Shown one piece after another: positions 17,371 through 27,538 of a stretch of DNA of 64,000 bases. A program made the position numbers and the translations under genes. This stretch comes from Brucella intermedia LMG 3301. Lineage in GTDB: Bacteria; Pseudomonadota; Alphaproteobacteria; Rhizobiales; Rhizobiaceae. The DNA is taken from positions 682,001-746,000 of the forward strand of contig NZ_ACQA01000002.1 in assembly GCF_000182645.1 (NCBI RefSeq). Direction: 5' to 3'. Every line of letters begins with the position of its first letter. Positions within the stretch are counted from its first letter, which is position 1. A model generated the notes under the pieces. It was not told the origin of the DNA. It did no database searches and worked only from the letters and a program-made list of their open reading frames with translations.

Positions 17371-18525
17371 ATGAGATTTACTTTATTATCGATGAGTTCC
17401 ATTGCGACTCTGAGCAGCCTTTCCGTGGCATATGGTGCGGACAACATAGTCGCACCCGAGCCGGACGCAGCACAATATGTCAGGGTCTGCGATACCTATG
17501 GCGCTGGGTATTTCTACATACCCGGCACCGAAACCTGCCTGCGGGTGCATGGCTATGTCCGCTATCTCATGCAGGGCGGCGATGATGTCTATGGCCGCGG
17601 CTTTACCGACAAGGACGGTGCGCCATATCTGCAACGCTCCACCAAGCGCGACACCTGGGATATTTCCACACGCTTCACGCTTCGCGCCAGCACAGCATCC
17701 GAGACGGAGTTGGGTACGCTCAAAACCTATGCGGAAACCCGTTTCGAATGGAGCAATGGCGCGGATTCCAGCTCCACCGGGTCGTTGCGCGTTGCATATG
17801 TGGATTTGGGCGGGCTGCGTGTCGGTCTTGATTATTCGGTCTTCACATCTTTCGTCGGCTATCTTGGCGACGTCTTCAACGACGATGTTATCCCGGCTGG
17901 CGGCGCACGCACAGCCGCGATCAGTTATACCTATACCGGCAAAGATGGCTGGTCGGCTGTCCTGGCGCTCGAACAGGGCAACAATAAGGACACCGATCAT
18001 GATTACGGCTATGACGGCACCATAAGCGACTACGCCCCGCATGTCGTTGGCGGCGTGAAATACTCCAAGGACTGGGGCGCCATCATCGCAGTCGCCGCCT
18101 ATGATGCCCGCAACGAAGAATGGGCGGGCAAGCTGCGCGGCAATCTCAACATTACCGACAAGCTGTCCCTTTGGGCCATGGGAGCCTACAAGTCCAACAA
18201 GGACAGCTATATGGACGTCAAGGGCGAGGACGGACAGGTCGCGGGGCAGGTTCGCGCGATCAACAGTTTCTACGGCCAATGGGGTGGCGATTGGGCCGTC
18301 TGGGGCGGCGGCGCCTACAAGATGTCCAACAAGACCGTATTCAATGCCGAGCTTTCCTATGACGGCGTGAATACGTTCTACACGACCGCAAATGTCGCTT
18401 ACGAAATGGTTCCGGGCTTCACGGTCACGCCGGAGATTTCTTATGTGCGGTGGCGCGACAAGAAGTCGGTCCTCAACGGGACAGACGCCTGGCAAGGCTT
18501 GATCATGCTGCAGCGGACATTCTGA
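17371..18525 (+). CDS. Omp2-family porin (Porin_2)
   Basis: 384 residues. After a signal peptide ending AYGA the mature start (about 24-50) has APEP, YVRVCDTYGAGYFYIPGTET and HGYVRY, nearly the same as Brucella Omp2a/2b from memory. The two cysteines CDTYGAGYFYIPGTETC are typical, and the chain ends in Phe as outer-membrane beta-barrels do. The middle (constriction-loop region, about 130-170) and the C-terminal loops differ from Omp2b. Start 17371 is preceded by GAGGGGAA. Being next to peptide-binding proteins, it may admit peptides or other nutrients. Classical Brucella carry a tandem omp2a/omp2b pair elsewhere, so this is probably an additional paralogue. Confidence 0.92.
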   Translation: MRFTLLSMSSIATLSSLSVAYGADNIVAPEPDAAQYVRVCDTYGAGYFYIPGTETCLRVHGYVRYLMQGGDDVYGRGFTDKDGAPYLQRSTKRDTWDISTRFTLRASTASETELGTLKTYAETRFEWSNGADSSSTGSLRVAYVDLGGLRVGLDYSVFTSFVGYLGDVFNDDVIPAGGARTAAISYTYTGKDGWSAVLALEQGNNKDTDHDYGYDGTISDYAPHVVGGVKYSKDWGAIIAVAAYDARNEEWAGKLRGNLNITDKLSLWAMGAYKSNKDSYMDVKGEDGQVAGQVRAINSFYGQWGGDWAVWGGGAYKMSNKTVFNAELSYDGVNTFYTTANVAYEMVPGFTVTPEISYVRWRDKKSVLNGTDAWQGLIMLQRTF

Positions 18526-18533
18526 TGAGAGAG

Positions 18534-18562
18534 GAAGCGCCTGAAAAGGCGCTTCTTTCTTT
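18534..18562 (+). terminator. Rho-independent terminator after the porin gene
   Basis: Stem GAAGCGCC/GGCGCTTC with a six-base loop, then TTTCTTT, nine bases past the porin stop. Confidence 0.85.
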
Positions 18563-19014
18563 GCGGGAGCAGGCCTGAGGGCCTCAGTGTAAATCAGATA
18601 ATATGTATTATGGAACTATCCGATGTGAAGCGATGGACCCATCGCGATAGTGGTGGATATCGTCCCGGATGCGCGACGGCGATAAACGGCAGGATGCAGA
18701 TTATAACAGGATCGCCGCTGAAACTGTGCATGTAAATTTCCAGCGAATCGAGCTGTTTTCAAGTGCATTCCAACTGACATTCAAATGTCGGAAATCGCGG
18801 GAAATGCGGCGTTTTCTGGGCACATCCAGATGGCGTTCCGGCTTTGTAAATCCGATGAAAACCCGTGACCCCGTACCAGAAGTTAAGCGCGCGAATTACT
18901 CAAAAAATTGTGAATATATTAATTAAGTCAAAGTGTTGATAAGTTCTCTTGCAAGTGGCGATCTTATAAATAAGATGCGGGGCATTTCAAAAATTTCAAA
19001 GGAGGGGTTCTCAC
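18563..19014. other. Long leader/promoter region of the opp operon
   Basis: About 450 bases with no supportable gene; an 85-codon frame at 18669 lacks family resemblance and a ribosome site. The last 130 bases are AT-rich and end in the strong site AAAGGAGGGG before the ATG at 19015. Such a long upstream region suggests promoter control or a structured leader. Confidence 0.5.
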
Positions 19015-20592
19015 ATGTATCGTAAATTTCTACTGACAGGTGTATGTCTTCTGGCGCTGGCCGGTGCTGCTTCAGCCGAAGCCGTTCTCAATCGCGGCAA
19101 CGACACCGACCCGGCGACGCTGGACCATCACCGCACCTCGACTGTGTCCGAAGGCAATGTTCTGCGCGACCTTTATGACGGCCTGACCATTCAGGACGCC
19201 AAGGGCGAGGCAATTCCCGGTGTGGCGAAATCCTGGGATATTTCCGAAGACGGCACGGTCTACACCTTCCATCTGCGCGACAATGCGAAATGGTCGAACG
19301 GCGACCCGGTTACCGCCGGCGATTTCCAGTTCACCTTCCGCCGCCTGATGGACCCGAAGACAGCCGCCGGTTATGCCAGCATGCTGTTCGTCATCAAGAA
19401 TGCCGAAGACATTGCCGGCGGCAAGAAGCCGACCGACCAGCTCGGCGTCGAAGCCGTCGACGATCATACGCTCAAGGTGACCTTGAACTCCCCTGCTCCG
19501 TATTTCCTTGAGCTTCTGACCCACCAGACCGGCTTCCCGCTGCACCAGAAGAGCGTCGAGGCCAATGGCGACAAGTTCACCACGCCCGGCAAGATGGTGA
19601 CGAACGGCGCCTATATGCTGGAAAGCTTCACCCCGAACGACAAGATCGTGATGAAGAAGAACCCGCATTACTACGAAGCGGATCAGGTGAAGATCGATAC
19701 GATCAACTGGATACCGTTCGAGGACCGCGCAAGCTGCATGCGCCGTTTCGAGGCGAAGGAAGTGCAGATCTGCTCCGACGTTCCGGCCGAGCAGATGGAC
19801 TATGTGAAGAAGAACCTTTCCAAGGAATTCCGCCTGGCGCCTTATCTCGGCGTCTACTATCTGCCGGTGAAGGGCAAGACCGCCGACAGCAAGCTGAAGG
19901 ACCCGCGCGTCCGTCAGGCCATTTCGCTGGCCATTGACCGTGATTTCATCGCCGATCAGGTCTGGCAGGGCACGATGCTGCCGGGCTATTCGATGGTTCC
20001 TCCCCATATCGCCAATTATGTTGAGGATGCGCCAAGGCTGAAATATTCCGACGATATGCTGGAGCGTGAAGACAAGGCCAAGGAACTGTTGAAGGAAGCA
20101 GGCGTCGAACCGAATACGCTCTCGGTCGAACTGCGTTATAACACCTCGGAAAACAACAAGAACACCATGGCTGCCATCGCCGACCAGCTTGGCAATATCG
20201 GCATCAAGGCTTCGCTCAACGAAACCGAAGGCGCGACCTATTTCAACTACATGCGTGACGATGGTCCGTTCGATATTGCCCGTGCTGCCTGGATCGGCGA
20301 CTACAACGATCCGCAGAACTTCCTCTACATCAGCCAGAGCGACGTGAGCTTCAACTATTCAAAGGTGAAGAACGCCGATTATGATGCGTTGATGGAAAAG
20401 GCGGCAAAAACCCTTGATCTCAAGGAACGCGCCAAGACGCTTGCCGAAGCCGAACAGCTGAAGCTCGATGAACTGAGCAATATTCCGATCCTCTATTATT
20501 CATCGCGCGCCCTTGTTTCGGACAAGGTCGAGGGTTGGACCGACAACCTGATGGATGTCCACAAGACGCGCTGGCTTTCCTTAAAACAATAA
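19015..20592 (+). CDS. oppA: Peptide ABC transporter substrate-binding protein, OppA
   Basis: 525 residues, SBP family 5. The signal peptide runs to about residue 22 (LAGAASA) and the mature part opens with VLNRGNDTDPATLDHHRTST. The family motif AKWSNGDPVTAGDFQFTFRR is near residue 90. It binds oligopeptides in the periplasm for the permease at 22420-26075. AAAGGAGGGG lies upstream. It is closely similar along its length to the next gene, including RASCMRRFEAKEV and PAEQMDYVKKNLS, so the pair is a tandem duplication. A terminator-like hairpin separates them. Confidence 0.93.
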   Translation: MYRKFLLTGVCLLALAGAASAEAVLNRGNDTDPATLDHHRTSTVSEGNVLRDLYDGLTIQDAKGEAIPGVAKSWDISEDGTVYTFHLRDNAKWSNGDPVTAGDFQFTFRRLMDPKTAAGYASMLFVIKNAEDIAGGKKPTDQLGVEAVDDHTLKVTLNSPAPYFLELLTHQTGFPLHQKSVEANGDKFTTPGKMVTNGAYMLESFTPNDKIVMKKNPHYYEADQVKIDTINWIPFEDRASCMRRFEAKEVQICSDVPAEQMDYVKKNLSKEFRLAPYLGVYYLPVKGKTADSKLKDPRVRQAISLAIDRDFIADQVWQGTMLPGYSMVPPHIANYVEDAPRLKYSDDMLEREDKAKELLKEAGVEPNTLSVELRYNTSENNKNTMAAIADQLGNIGIKASLNETEGATYFNYMRDDGPFDIARAAWIGDYNDPQNFLYISQSDVSFNYSKVKNADYDALMEKAAKTLDLKERAKTLAEAEQLKLDELSNIPILYYSSRALVSDKVEGWTDNLMDVHKTRWLSLKQ

Positions 20593-20603
20593 ATTTTCAG
20601 CTT

Positions 20604-20634
20604 GGGCTGCGCTTATCGGCGCGGCCCATTTTTC
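20604..20634 (+). terminator. Terminator or attenuator between the two oppA copies
   Basis: Stem GGGCTGCGC/GCGCGGCCC (one mismatch), loop TTATCG, then ATTTTTC. It lies inside the apparent operon, so it would make the first binding-protein transcript more abundant than the distal genes. Confidence 0.75.
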
Positions 20635-20701
20635 TTCCGGCAGATCCGGAGGGCCCTTTTGCGGGGCAAACATTTTGTAAAAAAGTATATGGGAGTTTTT
20701 C

Positions 20702-22279
20702 ATGGTTCGCGGAATTTTGATGACAGGCGTTTGCCTGATGGCGCTGGCAGGTGCCGCATCGGCAGAAACAGTGCTCAACCGGGGCAACGATACCGATCCC
20801 GCCACGCTGGACCAGCAACACACGACCACAGTTTCGGAAAACCGTGTCCTGCGCGACCTTTATGAAGGTCTGCTTGTGCAAAATGAGAAGGGCGAGGCCA
20901 TTCCCGGCGCCGCATCCTCATGGGACATCTCCGAAGACGGCCTCATCTACACGTTCCACATGCGTGAGAACGCCAAGTGGTCGAATGGCGACCCCGTCAC
21001 CGCTGGCGATTTCGAGTTCACTTTCCACCGCATCATGGACCCGAAAACCGCCGCGGGATATGCCAGCGTCCTATATGCCATCAAGAATGCCGAGGAAGTC
21101 GCTACCGGCAAGATGCCGCTGGACCAGTTGGGCGTGAAGGCGCTTGACGACAAAACATTGCAGATCACGCTCAAGAACCCTGCCCCTTATTTTCTGGAAC
21201 TGCTCACCCACCAGACCGGTTTTCCGCTCAACCGGAAAGCGGTCGAGAAGTTCGGGGACAAGTTCACCCTGCCCGGCAATCTCGTAACCAATGGCGCCTA
21301 TACGCTTGTCAGCTTCAATCCCAATGATAAGATTTCCATGAAGAAGAACCCCAACTACTGGGATGCTTCCAATGTGAAGATCGATGCAGCGAACTGGATA
21401 CCGTTTGAAGACCGTGCAAGCTGCATGCGCCGTTTTGAAGCGAAGGAAGTCGATATCTGTTCCGATGTTCCGGCCGAGCAGATGGACTATGTGAAGAAGA
21501 ACCTGAGCGGCCAGTTCCGCCTCGCCCCCTATCTCGGGATCTATTATATCGACATCAAGGGCGAGCCGTCGAGTAAGCTGCGCGATCCGCGTGTGCGCCG
21601 GGCCATTTCCATGGCTATCGATCGTGATTTCCTCGCCGATGAAGTCTGGCGCGGCGTCATGCTCCCAGCCAGTTCCATGGTGCCGCCCGGCATCGTGAAT
21701 TACGTGAAGGACGCTCCGAAGCTGGATTTCGCCGATGCGGACGTTCTGGACCGTGAGGACAAGGCCAAAACGCTGCTGAAGGAAGCCGGTGTCGAGCCCG
21801 GAAGCCTTTCGGTGACCTTGCGCTACAACACTTCGGAAAACCACAAGAATACCATGGCGGCCATCGCCAATATGCTGGGCAATATCGGTATCAAGGCCAC
21901 GCTCAACGAGGTCGAGGGTACGACCTTCTACAACTACCTTCAGGAAAAGGGGATGTTCGACATTACCCGCGACGGTTGGATCGGCGATTACAATGATCCG
22001 AATTCGTTCCTGGAGCTTTATACCACCGGCAATTATTTCAATTACGCCGAATGGTCGAACAAGGATTACGACGCGCTGATGGCGAAATCCGCCACGACGA
22101 CCAATCTCGCTGACCGGGCAAACATTCTCGCAGACGCAGAGAAAATCCTCCTCAGCGAGGGGTCGGTCGTTCCGCTGATGTATTATTCGTCCACCGCGCT
22201 CGTTGCCGACCGTGTTCAGGGTTATGAAAACAACCTTATGAATTCGCACGGCACCCGCTGGCTATCCTTGAAGAACTGA
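20702..22279 (+). CDS. oppA: Peptide ABC transporter substrate-binding protein, OppA (second copy)
   Basis: 525 residues, same length and architecture as the copy at 19015. Signal peptide MTGVCLMALAGAASA is followed by VLNRGNDTDPATLDQQHTTT. The start at 20702 follows GGGAG about six bases upstream. Differences from the first copy concentrate in the C-terminal third, where ligand contacts are expected, so the copies may differ in peptide preference. A palindromic repeat separates it from oppB. Confidence 0.93.
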   Translation: MVRGILMTGVCLMALAGAASAETVLNRGNDTDPATLDQQHTTTVSENRVLRDLYEGLLVQNEKGEAIPGAASSWDISEDGLIYTFHMRENAKWSNGDPVTAGDFEFTFHRIMDPKTAAGYASVLYAIKNAEEVATGKMPLDQLGVKALDDKTLQITLKNPAPYFLELLTHQTGFPLNRKAVEKFGDKFTLPGNLVTNGAYTLVSFNPNDKISMKKNPNYWDASNVKIDAANWIPFEDRASCMRRFEAKEVDICSDVPAEQMDYVKKNLSGQFRLAPYLGIYYIDIKGEPSSKLRDPRVRRAISMAIDRDFLADEVWRGVMLPASSMVPPGIVNYVKDAPKLDFADADVLDREDKAKTLLKEAGVEPGSLSVTLRYNTSENHKNTMAAIANMLGNIGIKATLNEVEGTTFYNYLQEKGMFDITRDGWIGDYNDPNSFLELYTTGNYFNYAEWSNKDYDALMAKSATTTNLADRANILADAEKILLSEGSVVPLMYYSSTALVADRVQGYENNLMNSHGTRWLSLKN

Positions 22280-22306
22280 AAACACAACAAAAACAAGGCC
22301 CAAGAA

Positions 22307-22353
22307 GCATTTTCCAGTCAAAGGCGCGAAGCGGTTTTGCATAAGGAAAATGC
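22307..22353. repeat. Palindromic repeat between oppA and oppB
   Basis: Perfect 9-bp stem GCATTTTCC/GGAAAATGC enclosing CGCGAAGCGGTTTTGC. The interior resembles the AAGTGCGAAGCG core of other copies in this window. There is no T-run, so an mRNA-stabilising or processing role is more likely than termination. Confidence 0.6.
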
Positions 22354-22419
22354 ATAAAACAAAGAGTTTGGGATTTGCCGGACCGCTGCACGGCGGTTCG
22401 GCAAAGAAGGGAAAAGAAC

Positions 22420-23343
22420 ATGCTGGGCTATACGCTCCGACGATTGGGTAGTGCGATACCCACGATATTCATCATCATCACGCTGACATTCTTTGCGATC
22501 CGGCTGGCACCCGGCGGACCTTTCGACCTTGAAAGGCCCATCGACCCCCTGATCCTGGAAAACCTCAAGAAGGCCTATAATATGGATGCGCCGCTGTGGC
22601 AGCAGTATCTGATTTATCTGGGCAATCTTTTGCATGGCGATCTTGGACCGAGCTTCACGCGCCGCGACTTCTCCGTGAATGATCTTTTCGCTTCCGGCCT
22701 GCCGGTATCGATCGTTCTCGGCACGCTTGGCCTGACGCTTGCGGCAATCATCGGAACGTTTCTCGGCACGCTTGCAGCCCTGAAGCAGAACTCGACCATC
22801 GACTATTTCGTCGTGGCGCTCGCCACATTCGGCATCACCACGCCGAACTTCGTCGTGGCCCCTCTTCTCAGCCTTCTGTTCGGTGTCATCCTCGGCTGGG
22901 TTCCGGCGGGCGGCTGGTCCTCGGCCAATATAACCTACTGGATATTGCCGGTCCTTACCCTGGCACTGCCGCAGGTGGGCGTCATTGCGCGTCTCGTGCG
23001 TGGCGCAACGATCGAGGCGCTGCGCGCCAACCACGTTCGGACGGCGCGCGCCTATGGCCTGCCTTCCCGCGTGGTTGTCGGCGTGCACGCCTTGCGCGCC
23101 GCCATGCTTCCCGCCGTTTCCTATCTCGGCCCCACCGCCGCCGGCCTTCTCACCGGTTCGGTCGTGGTCGAGACGATCTTCGGCATCCCCGGCATCGGTC
23201 GTTACTTCGTGCAGGGCGCGCTCAGCCGCGATTACACCCTCGTCATGGGAACCGTTGTCGTCATTTCGATCTTCATCGTGGTTTTCAACCTGATCGTCGA
23301 TCTTCTCTATGCATGGCTTGATCCGAGGGTTCGCTATGACTGA
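22420..23343 (+). CDS. oppB: Oligopeptide ABC transporter permease OppB
   Basis: 307 residues with about six membrane spans. The N-terminus MLGYTLRRLGSAIPTIFIII is characteristic of OppB/DppB, and the cytoplasmic loop RAYGLPSRVVVGVHALRAAMLP is present. The start at 22420 has AAGGGAAAAG upstream. It overlaps oppC by eight bases. Confidence 0.93.
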   Translation: MLGYTLRRLGSAIPTIFIIITLTFFAIRLAPGGPFDLERPIDPLILENLKKAYNMDAPLWQQYLIYLGNLLHGDLGPSFTRRDFSVNDLFASGLPVSIVLGTLGLTLAAIIGTFLGTLAALKQNSTIDYFVVALATFGITTPNFVVAPLLSLLFGVILGWVPAGGWSSANITYWILPVLTLALPQVGVIARLVRGATIEALRANHVRTARAYGLPSRVVVGVHALRAAMLPAVSYLGPTAAGLLTGSVVVETIFGIPGIGRYFVQGALSRDYTLVMGTVVVISIFIVVFNLIVDLLYAWLDPRVRYD

Positions 23344-24469
23344 TCTTTCCGTTCCGACCGAAACAGCCCGGCTGGAAGTTCCAAGCCGCTCCCTCTGGCA
23401 GGATGCATGGCTGCGCCTGCGCAAGAACAGGGCCGCCGCGGCGAGCGCCATCGCCCTTCTCGTGATGGCTTTTCTGGGCGTGTTCGGCCCCATGCTGAGC
23501 CCGCATCCCTATGACAAGATCTATCCGCAGTTCGTGCGCGTGGCTCCGAGCCTCGAAGCCTATCCGCGCGCGGATACGATCATGCCGGGCCTTGAACGCG
23601 AACTGGCCCGTGCACGGCTGAAAGCCGCTGGCGAACCGGAATTGACCGGCAACAATGTCGTTGTCAATTTCACCTCACAGCGCCCGACAGATGACCGCGT
23701 GCTGCGTTATTTCCAGCGTTCCGACCTGTTCAGCAATCCCAAGATCGATATCGCGTCCGATGGGTTGTCGGGCAAGCTCACCCTCGACGTGACGCGCAAC
23801 TATTTCCTGCTCGGCACCGATAATCTGGGCCGCGATCTGATGACCCGCATCTTCGTCGGCGTTCGCATGTCGCTCGCCATCGGCCTGCTGGCTTCCGCCA
23901 TGTCGCTGATCCTCGGCGTGTCCTTTGGTGCCATCTCCGGCTATCTGGGCGGGCGCATCGACAATGTGATGATGCGGTTTGTCGATATCATCTATTCGCT
24001 GCCCTTCATCTTCTTCGTCATATTGATGCTCGTCTTCTTCGGGCGATCCATTTTCATCATCTTCATCGCCATCGGCGCGACGGAATGGCTGGATATGGCG
24101 CGCATCGTGCGCGGGCAGACATTGAGCCTCAAACGGCAGGAATTCGTGCAGGCGGCGGAAGCGCTCGGCGCGACACGCAGCGGCGTCATTACCCGCCACA
24201 TCATCCCGAATGCGCTGGGCCCCGTCATCGTTTTCGTGACGCTGCTGGTGCCCAAGGCTATCCTGCTCGAAAGTCTCCTTTCCTTCCTCGGTCTCGGCGT
24301 TCAGGACCCCCTCACCTCTCTGGGGTTGCTGATTTCCGAAGGTGCCCAGAACATGCGCGGCGCCAGCTGGCTATTGATCTGGCCTGCCATCACGCTGACC
24401 ACAATCCTGTTTGCGCTGAACTTCCTTGGCGACGGCCTGCGCGACAGCCTTGACCCGAAGGATCGCTGA
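23336..24469 (+). CDS. oppC: Oligopeptide ABC transporter permease OppC
   Basis: 377 residues. The cytoplasmic N-terminus and first membrane helix (about 30-60) are followed by a long periplasmic section, longer than in E. coli OppC, before five more spans. The conserved loop AAEALGATRSGVITRHIIPNA is present. Start 23336 lies inside the last codons of oppB (ATGACTGA), so translation is coupled; its stop is one base before the ATPase gene. Confidence 0.93.
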   Translation: MTDLSVPTETARLEVPSRSLWQDAWLRLRKNRAAAASAIALLVMAFLGVFGPMLSPHPYDKIYPQFVRVAPSLEAYPRADTIMPGLERELARARLKAAGEPELTGNNVVVNFTSQRPTDDRVLRYFQRSDLFSNPKIDIASDGLSGKLTLDVTRNYFLLGTDNLGRDLMTRIFVGVRMSLAIGLLASAMSLILGVSFGAISGYLGGRIDNVMMRFVDIIYSLPFIFFVILMLVFFGRSIFIIFIAIGATEWLDMARIVRGQTLSLKRQEFVQAAEALGATRSGVITRHIIPNALGPVIVFVTLLVPKAILLESLLSFLGLGVQDPLTSLGLLISEGAQNMRGASWLLIWPAITLTTILFALNFLGDGLRDSLDPKDR

Positions 24470-24470
24470 G

Positions 24471-26075
24471 ATGACAAGTGAAAACATTCTGAGCGTGCGC
24501 GACCTGAAGGTCACTTTCGACACGCATGATGGCCCGGTCGAAGCCGTGCGCGGCATCAATCTCGATGTCAAAGCGGGTGAGACGATCGCAATCGTGGGAG
24601 AATCCGGTTCGGGCAAGAGCCAGACGACGATGGCGATGATGGGCCTTCTCGCCCAGAACGGCAGGGCTACCGGCCAGGCGCTCTATCGCGGGCAGGATCT
24701 GATCGGCATGCCCGAAAAGAAGCTCAACACCATCCGCGGCGCAAAGATCACCATGATCTTTCAGGAGCCCATGACATCGCTCGATCCGCTTTACCGCATC
24801 GGGGACCAGCTTGCAGAGCCGCTCCGCTATCATCGCGGGTTGAGCAAGAAGGATGCGCGCCCGCGCATTCTCGAACTGCTCAGGCTCGTCGGCATTCCCG
24901 AACCGGAACGCCGCATCGACAGCTATCCCTATGAACTGTCGGGCGGCCAGCGCCAGCGCGTCATGATCGCCATGGCGCTCGCCAACGAGCCGGATATCCT
25001 GATCGCCGACGAACCGACGACCGCGCTCGACGTCACCATTCAAGCGCAGATTCTCGACCTTCTGGCCAATCTGCAGAAGCGGCTTGGAATGGCGGTGGTT
25101 TTCATCACGCATGATCTCGGCATCGTGCGGCGCTTTGCCGACCGGGTTTACGTGATGCGCTCCGGCGAAGTGGTCGAAACGAACGAGACGGAAAAGCTAT
25201 TCACCGCGCCCGAGCACGCCTATACGAAGATGCTGCTCAACGCCGAGCCGGAAGGCGAAAAAGCCCCTCCCCGCGATGATGCGCCGGTTCTCATTCGCGC
25301 CGATAATGTGAAGGTCAATTTTCTCATCAGCAAGCCGTGGCTTGGCGCCGCCAACTACCTCACAGCCGTCAACAATGTCTCGCTGACGCTGAAGCAGGGC
25401 CAGACCATCGGCATTGTGGGCGAATCCGGTTCGGGCAAGTCCACGCTGGGGCGCGCCATCCTGCGGCTGATAGCCTCCGAGGGCCGCATCGCCTATCTCG
25501 GGCAGGAATTGCCGCACGAGCCGCAAGCAATGCGCCCCAAGCGCCGTGAATTGCAGCTCGTCTTTCAGGACCCGTTCGGCTCGCTGAGCCCGCGCATGAC
25601 GGTCGGACGCATCATTACCGAGGGGCTTCTGATCCACGAACCGAACCTTTCGGCAAAGGAACGCGACCGCCGCGCGCAGGAGGCGCTGAAGGAAGTCGGC
25701 CTCGATCCGGCCATGCGCAACCGCTATCCGCACGAGTTTTCAGGCGGCCAGCGCCAGCGCATCGCCATTGCGCGCACGATGATCCTGAAACCGCGCGTCA
25801 TCGTGCTCGATGAGCCGACAAGTGCGCTCGACCGTTCGGTCCAGAAGCAGATCGTCACGCTTCTGCGCGACCTGCAAAAGGACCATGGACTGTCCTATCT
25901 CTTCATCAGCCACGACATGGCGGTCGTGCGCGCCGTCTCGGACTATGTGATCGTGATGAAGAACGGCAAGATCGTCGAACAGGGCGACACCGAACAGGTC
26001 TTCGACCGCCCGCGCGAAGACTATACCAGGGCCTTGATGGCGGCGGCGCTCAGCGAAGAACGCTTCGGCACATGA
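24471..26075 (+). CDS. Fused oligopeptide ABC transporter ATPase (OppD-OppF type)
   Basis: 534 residues containing two full nucleotide-binding domains in one chain. The first has Walker A GESGSGKS at 43-50, signature LSGGQRQR and Walker [13 protein letters not shown]. The second has Walker A GESGSGKS near 320, signature FSGGQRQR and Walker [13 protein letters not shown]. Enteric Opp uses separate OppD and OppF; the fused form is common in alphaproteobacteria and also found as YejF. It starts one base after the oppC stop and closes the operon. Confidence 0.93.
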   Translation: MTSENILSVRDLKVTFDTHDGPVEAVRGINLDVKAGETIAIVGESGSGKSQTTMAMMGLLAQNGRATGQALYRGQDLIGMPEKKLNTIRGAKITMIFQEPMTSLDPLYRIGDQLAEPLRYHRGLSKKDARPRILELLRLVGIPEPERRIDSYPYELSGGQRQRVMIAMALANEPDILIADEPTTALDVTIQAQILDLLANLQKRLGMAVVFITHDLGIVRRFADRVYVMRSGEVVETNETEKLFTAPEHAYTKMLLNAEPEGEKAPPRDDAPVLIRADNVKVNFLISKPWLGAANYLTAVNNVSLTLKQGQTIGIVGESGSGKSTLGRAILRLIASEGRIAYLGQELPHEPQAMRPKRRELQLVFQDPFGSLSPRMTVGRIITEGLLIHEPNLSAKERDRRAQEALKEVGLDPAMRNRYPHEFSGGQRQRIAIARTMILKPRVIVLDEPTSALDRSVQKQIVTLLRDLQKDHGLSYLFISHDMAVVRAVSDYVIVMKNGKIVEQGDTEQVFDRPREDYTRALMAAALSEERFGT

Positions 26076-26087
26076 CGAGCCAGAGGA

Positions 26088-26115
26088 AATGGGCCTGAAA
26101 TTCAGGCCCATTTTC
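26088..26115. terminator. Terminator after the opp operon
   Basis: Stem AATGGGCCTGAA/TTCAGGCCCATT followed by TTC, between the convergent opp ATPase and GGDEF genes. It could act in both directions. Confidence 0.7.
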
Positions 26116-26132
26116 ATTGCTGACCAGAGGGT

Positions 26133-27279
26133 TCAGGCGACGCTGTGCAGTTCGGTGCATACCTTGTTGCGTCCCAGATGCTTGGCGCGATAAAGCGCGG
26201 CATCCGCCCGGTGGAACACGGTCAGGAAATCACGGTCTCCCGGCGTACAGAATGCGATGCCCGCACTGGTCGTCGTGGAAAAATCTCCGGCCAGAGCTTC
26301 AAAAACTGTCGCCGCGAAGGCCTTGCGGATCGCATCCGCCATGGCGAGAACCTCGCTGTTCTGCTTCTGCCGCAGGACCAGGACGAATTCCTCGCCGCCG
26401 ACACGGGAAATCAGCGCCTCGCATCTGACATGGCTGCGCAGGACATTGGAAAAGGTTCCAAGCACCTCATCGCCGATGATGTGGCCCGTGCGTATCGTTG
26501 ATCGACTTGAACGCATCGAGGTCGAAGATCACGACGGAATCCCCGAGCTGCAATTCATTGTCGGTCAGCACATCGTAAAGGGCGCGCCTGTTCAGCAAAC
26601 CGGTCAGGCTGTCGGTGCGCGCATCATTGGCATGGCGGCGCGCAATACGCGACTGGGTGAAATTCAGCGACAGGGCGCCCATGCCCGTAATCCCGATGAT
26701 GGCCGTTATCGCATTGATATTTTCAGCCCAGTTGCTGGGAATGGCGGTCATCACCCATTGCCGTTCATAAAGGATCACGGCACCGCACAGAAAGAACGAG
26801 ATCGCCGTCAGGACATAAAGCGCGATCATGCCTGTCACGGGCACCGGCGCCTCGCGATAGACATGGAAATATTCCTTCGCGGTCAGCAGGAGCAACAGGG
26901 CCGATGTCAGGTTGAAAATTGCCGTGCCGGTGCCCGTCTGTCCCGCCAGGATCGGCAGCACCGTCGCGCTGATGACGGCAATCGCCAGAACGATCAAAAA
27001 GCGGCTGCGAACCGCACGGCCCGAAATCTGCCGCGAACCGAGGATCAGCAGTATGAAGCCAAGGCTTTCGAGGGTGAAGGCAATGATGGAGGCCGTGGCC
27101 AGCGGCAACGGACCGGCATAATAAAGCACCGCCCCCGTGCCGAGCAGGATCATGCCAAGGCAACCCCATAACAGGAAGCTGTCGCGGGAGTTCTGGTACC
27201 AGACACTCAGGATCGTCAGGGCCACTGCCAGGGAGCAGATACCCGCCGCAAAAAACAGAGTATTCTCGTCAAAACCCAA
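26133..27279 (-). pseudogene. Membrane-bound diguanylate cyclase (GGDEF), frameshifted
   Basis: Read leftwards from 27279, the frame gives seven or so hydrophobic segments (about 1-190) and then a GGDEF domain beginning DSLTGLLNRRALYD. It terminates at 26467 just after DLDAFKSINDTHG. The domain continues in another frame with GHIIGDEVL, SRVGGEEFVLVL and the C-terminal ADAALYRAKHLGRNKV. Removing one G from 26483-26484 joins the two into about 381 residues. The active motif is GGEEF, a functional variant. The inhibitory RxxD site is RCEA, so product feedback would be lost. Cyclic di-GMP synthesis would be abolished as written. Confidence 0.8.
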
Positions 27280-27538
27280 GGATGCGTTCCCCCAACCGCA
27301 AGATGCTGCCCGACAGAGTGTAATTCAGCTCTTTGTAATAAGCGATAAGCAATGTGCCTGTGCGTCTCTCCTGGCAGCCCTTGTCATTTCAGGCGCCATT
27401 TCCATCAAATTGACAGGGTCCTGCCCCTAAACCCCAGAAGCTGAAAACTTTTTTATTCCGGCCACTTGAACGGCCGTGGCGGCTTACTAAATCGACGCCG
27501 TCACACTAACATTTTCGTTCGATCAAATGGAGGTTCTG

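Noticed and set aside
18669-18926. An 85-codon frame in the opp leader region
   Set aside because: No ribosome site, no family resemblance and no membrane or signal features.
22318-23493. A 391-codon minus-strand frame across oppB
   Set aside because: oppB shows membrane spans and the permease loop; the minus frame is polar and low in complexity.
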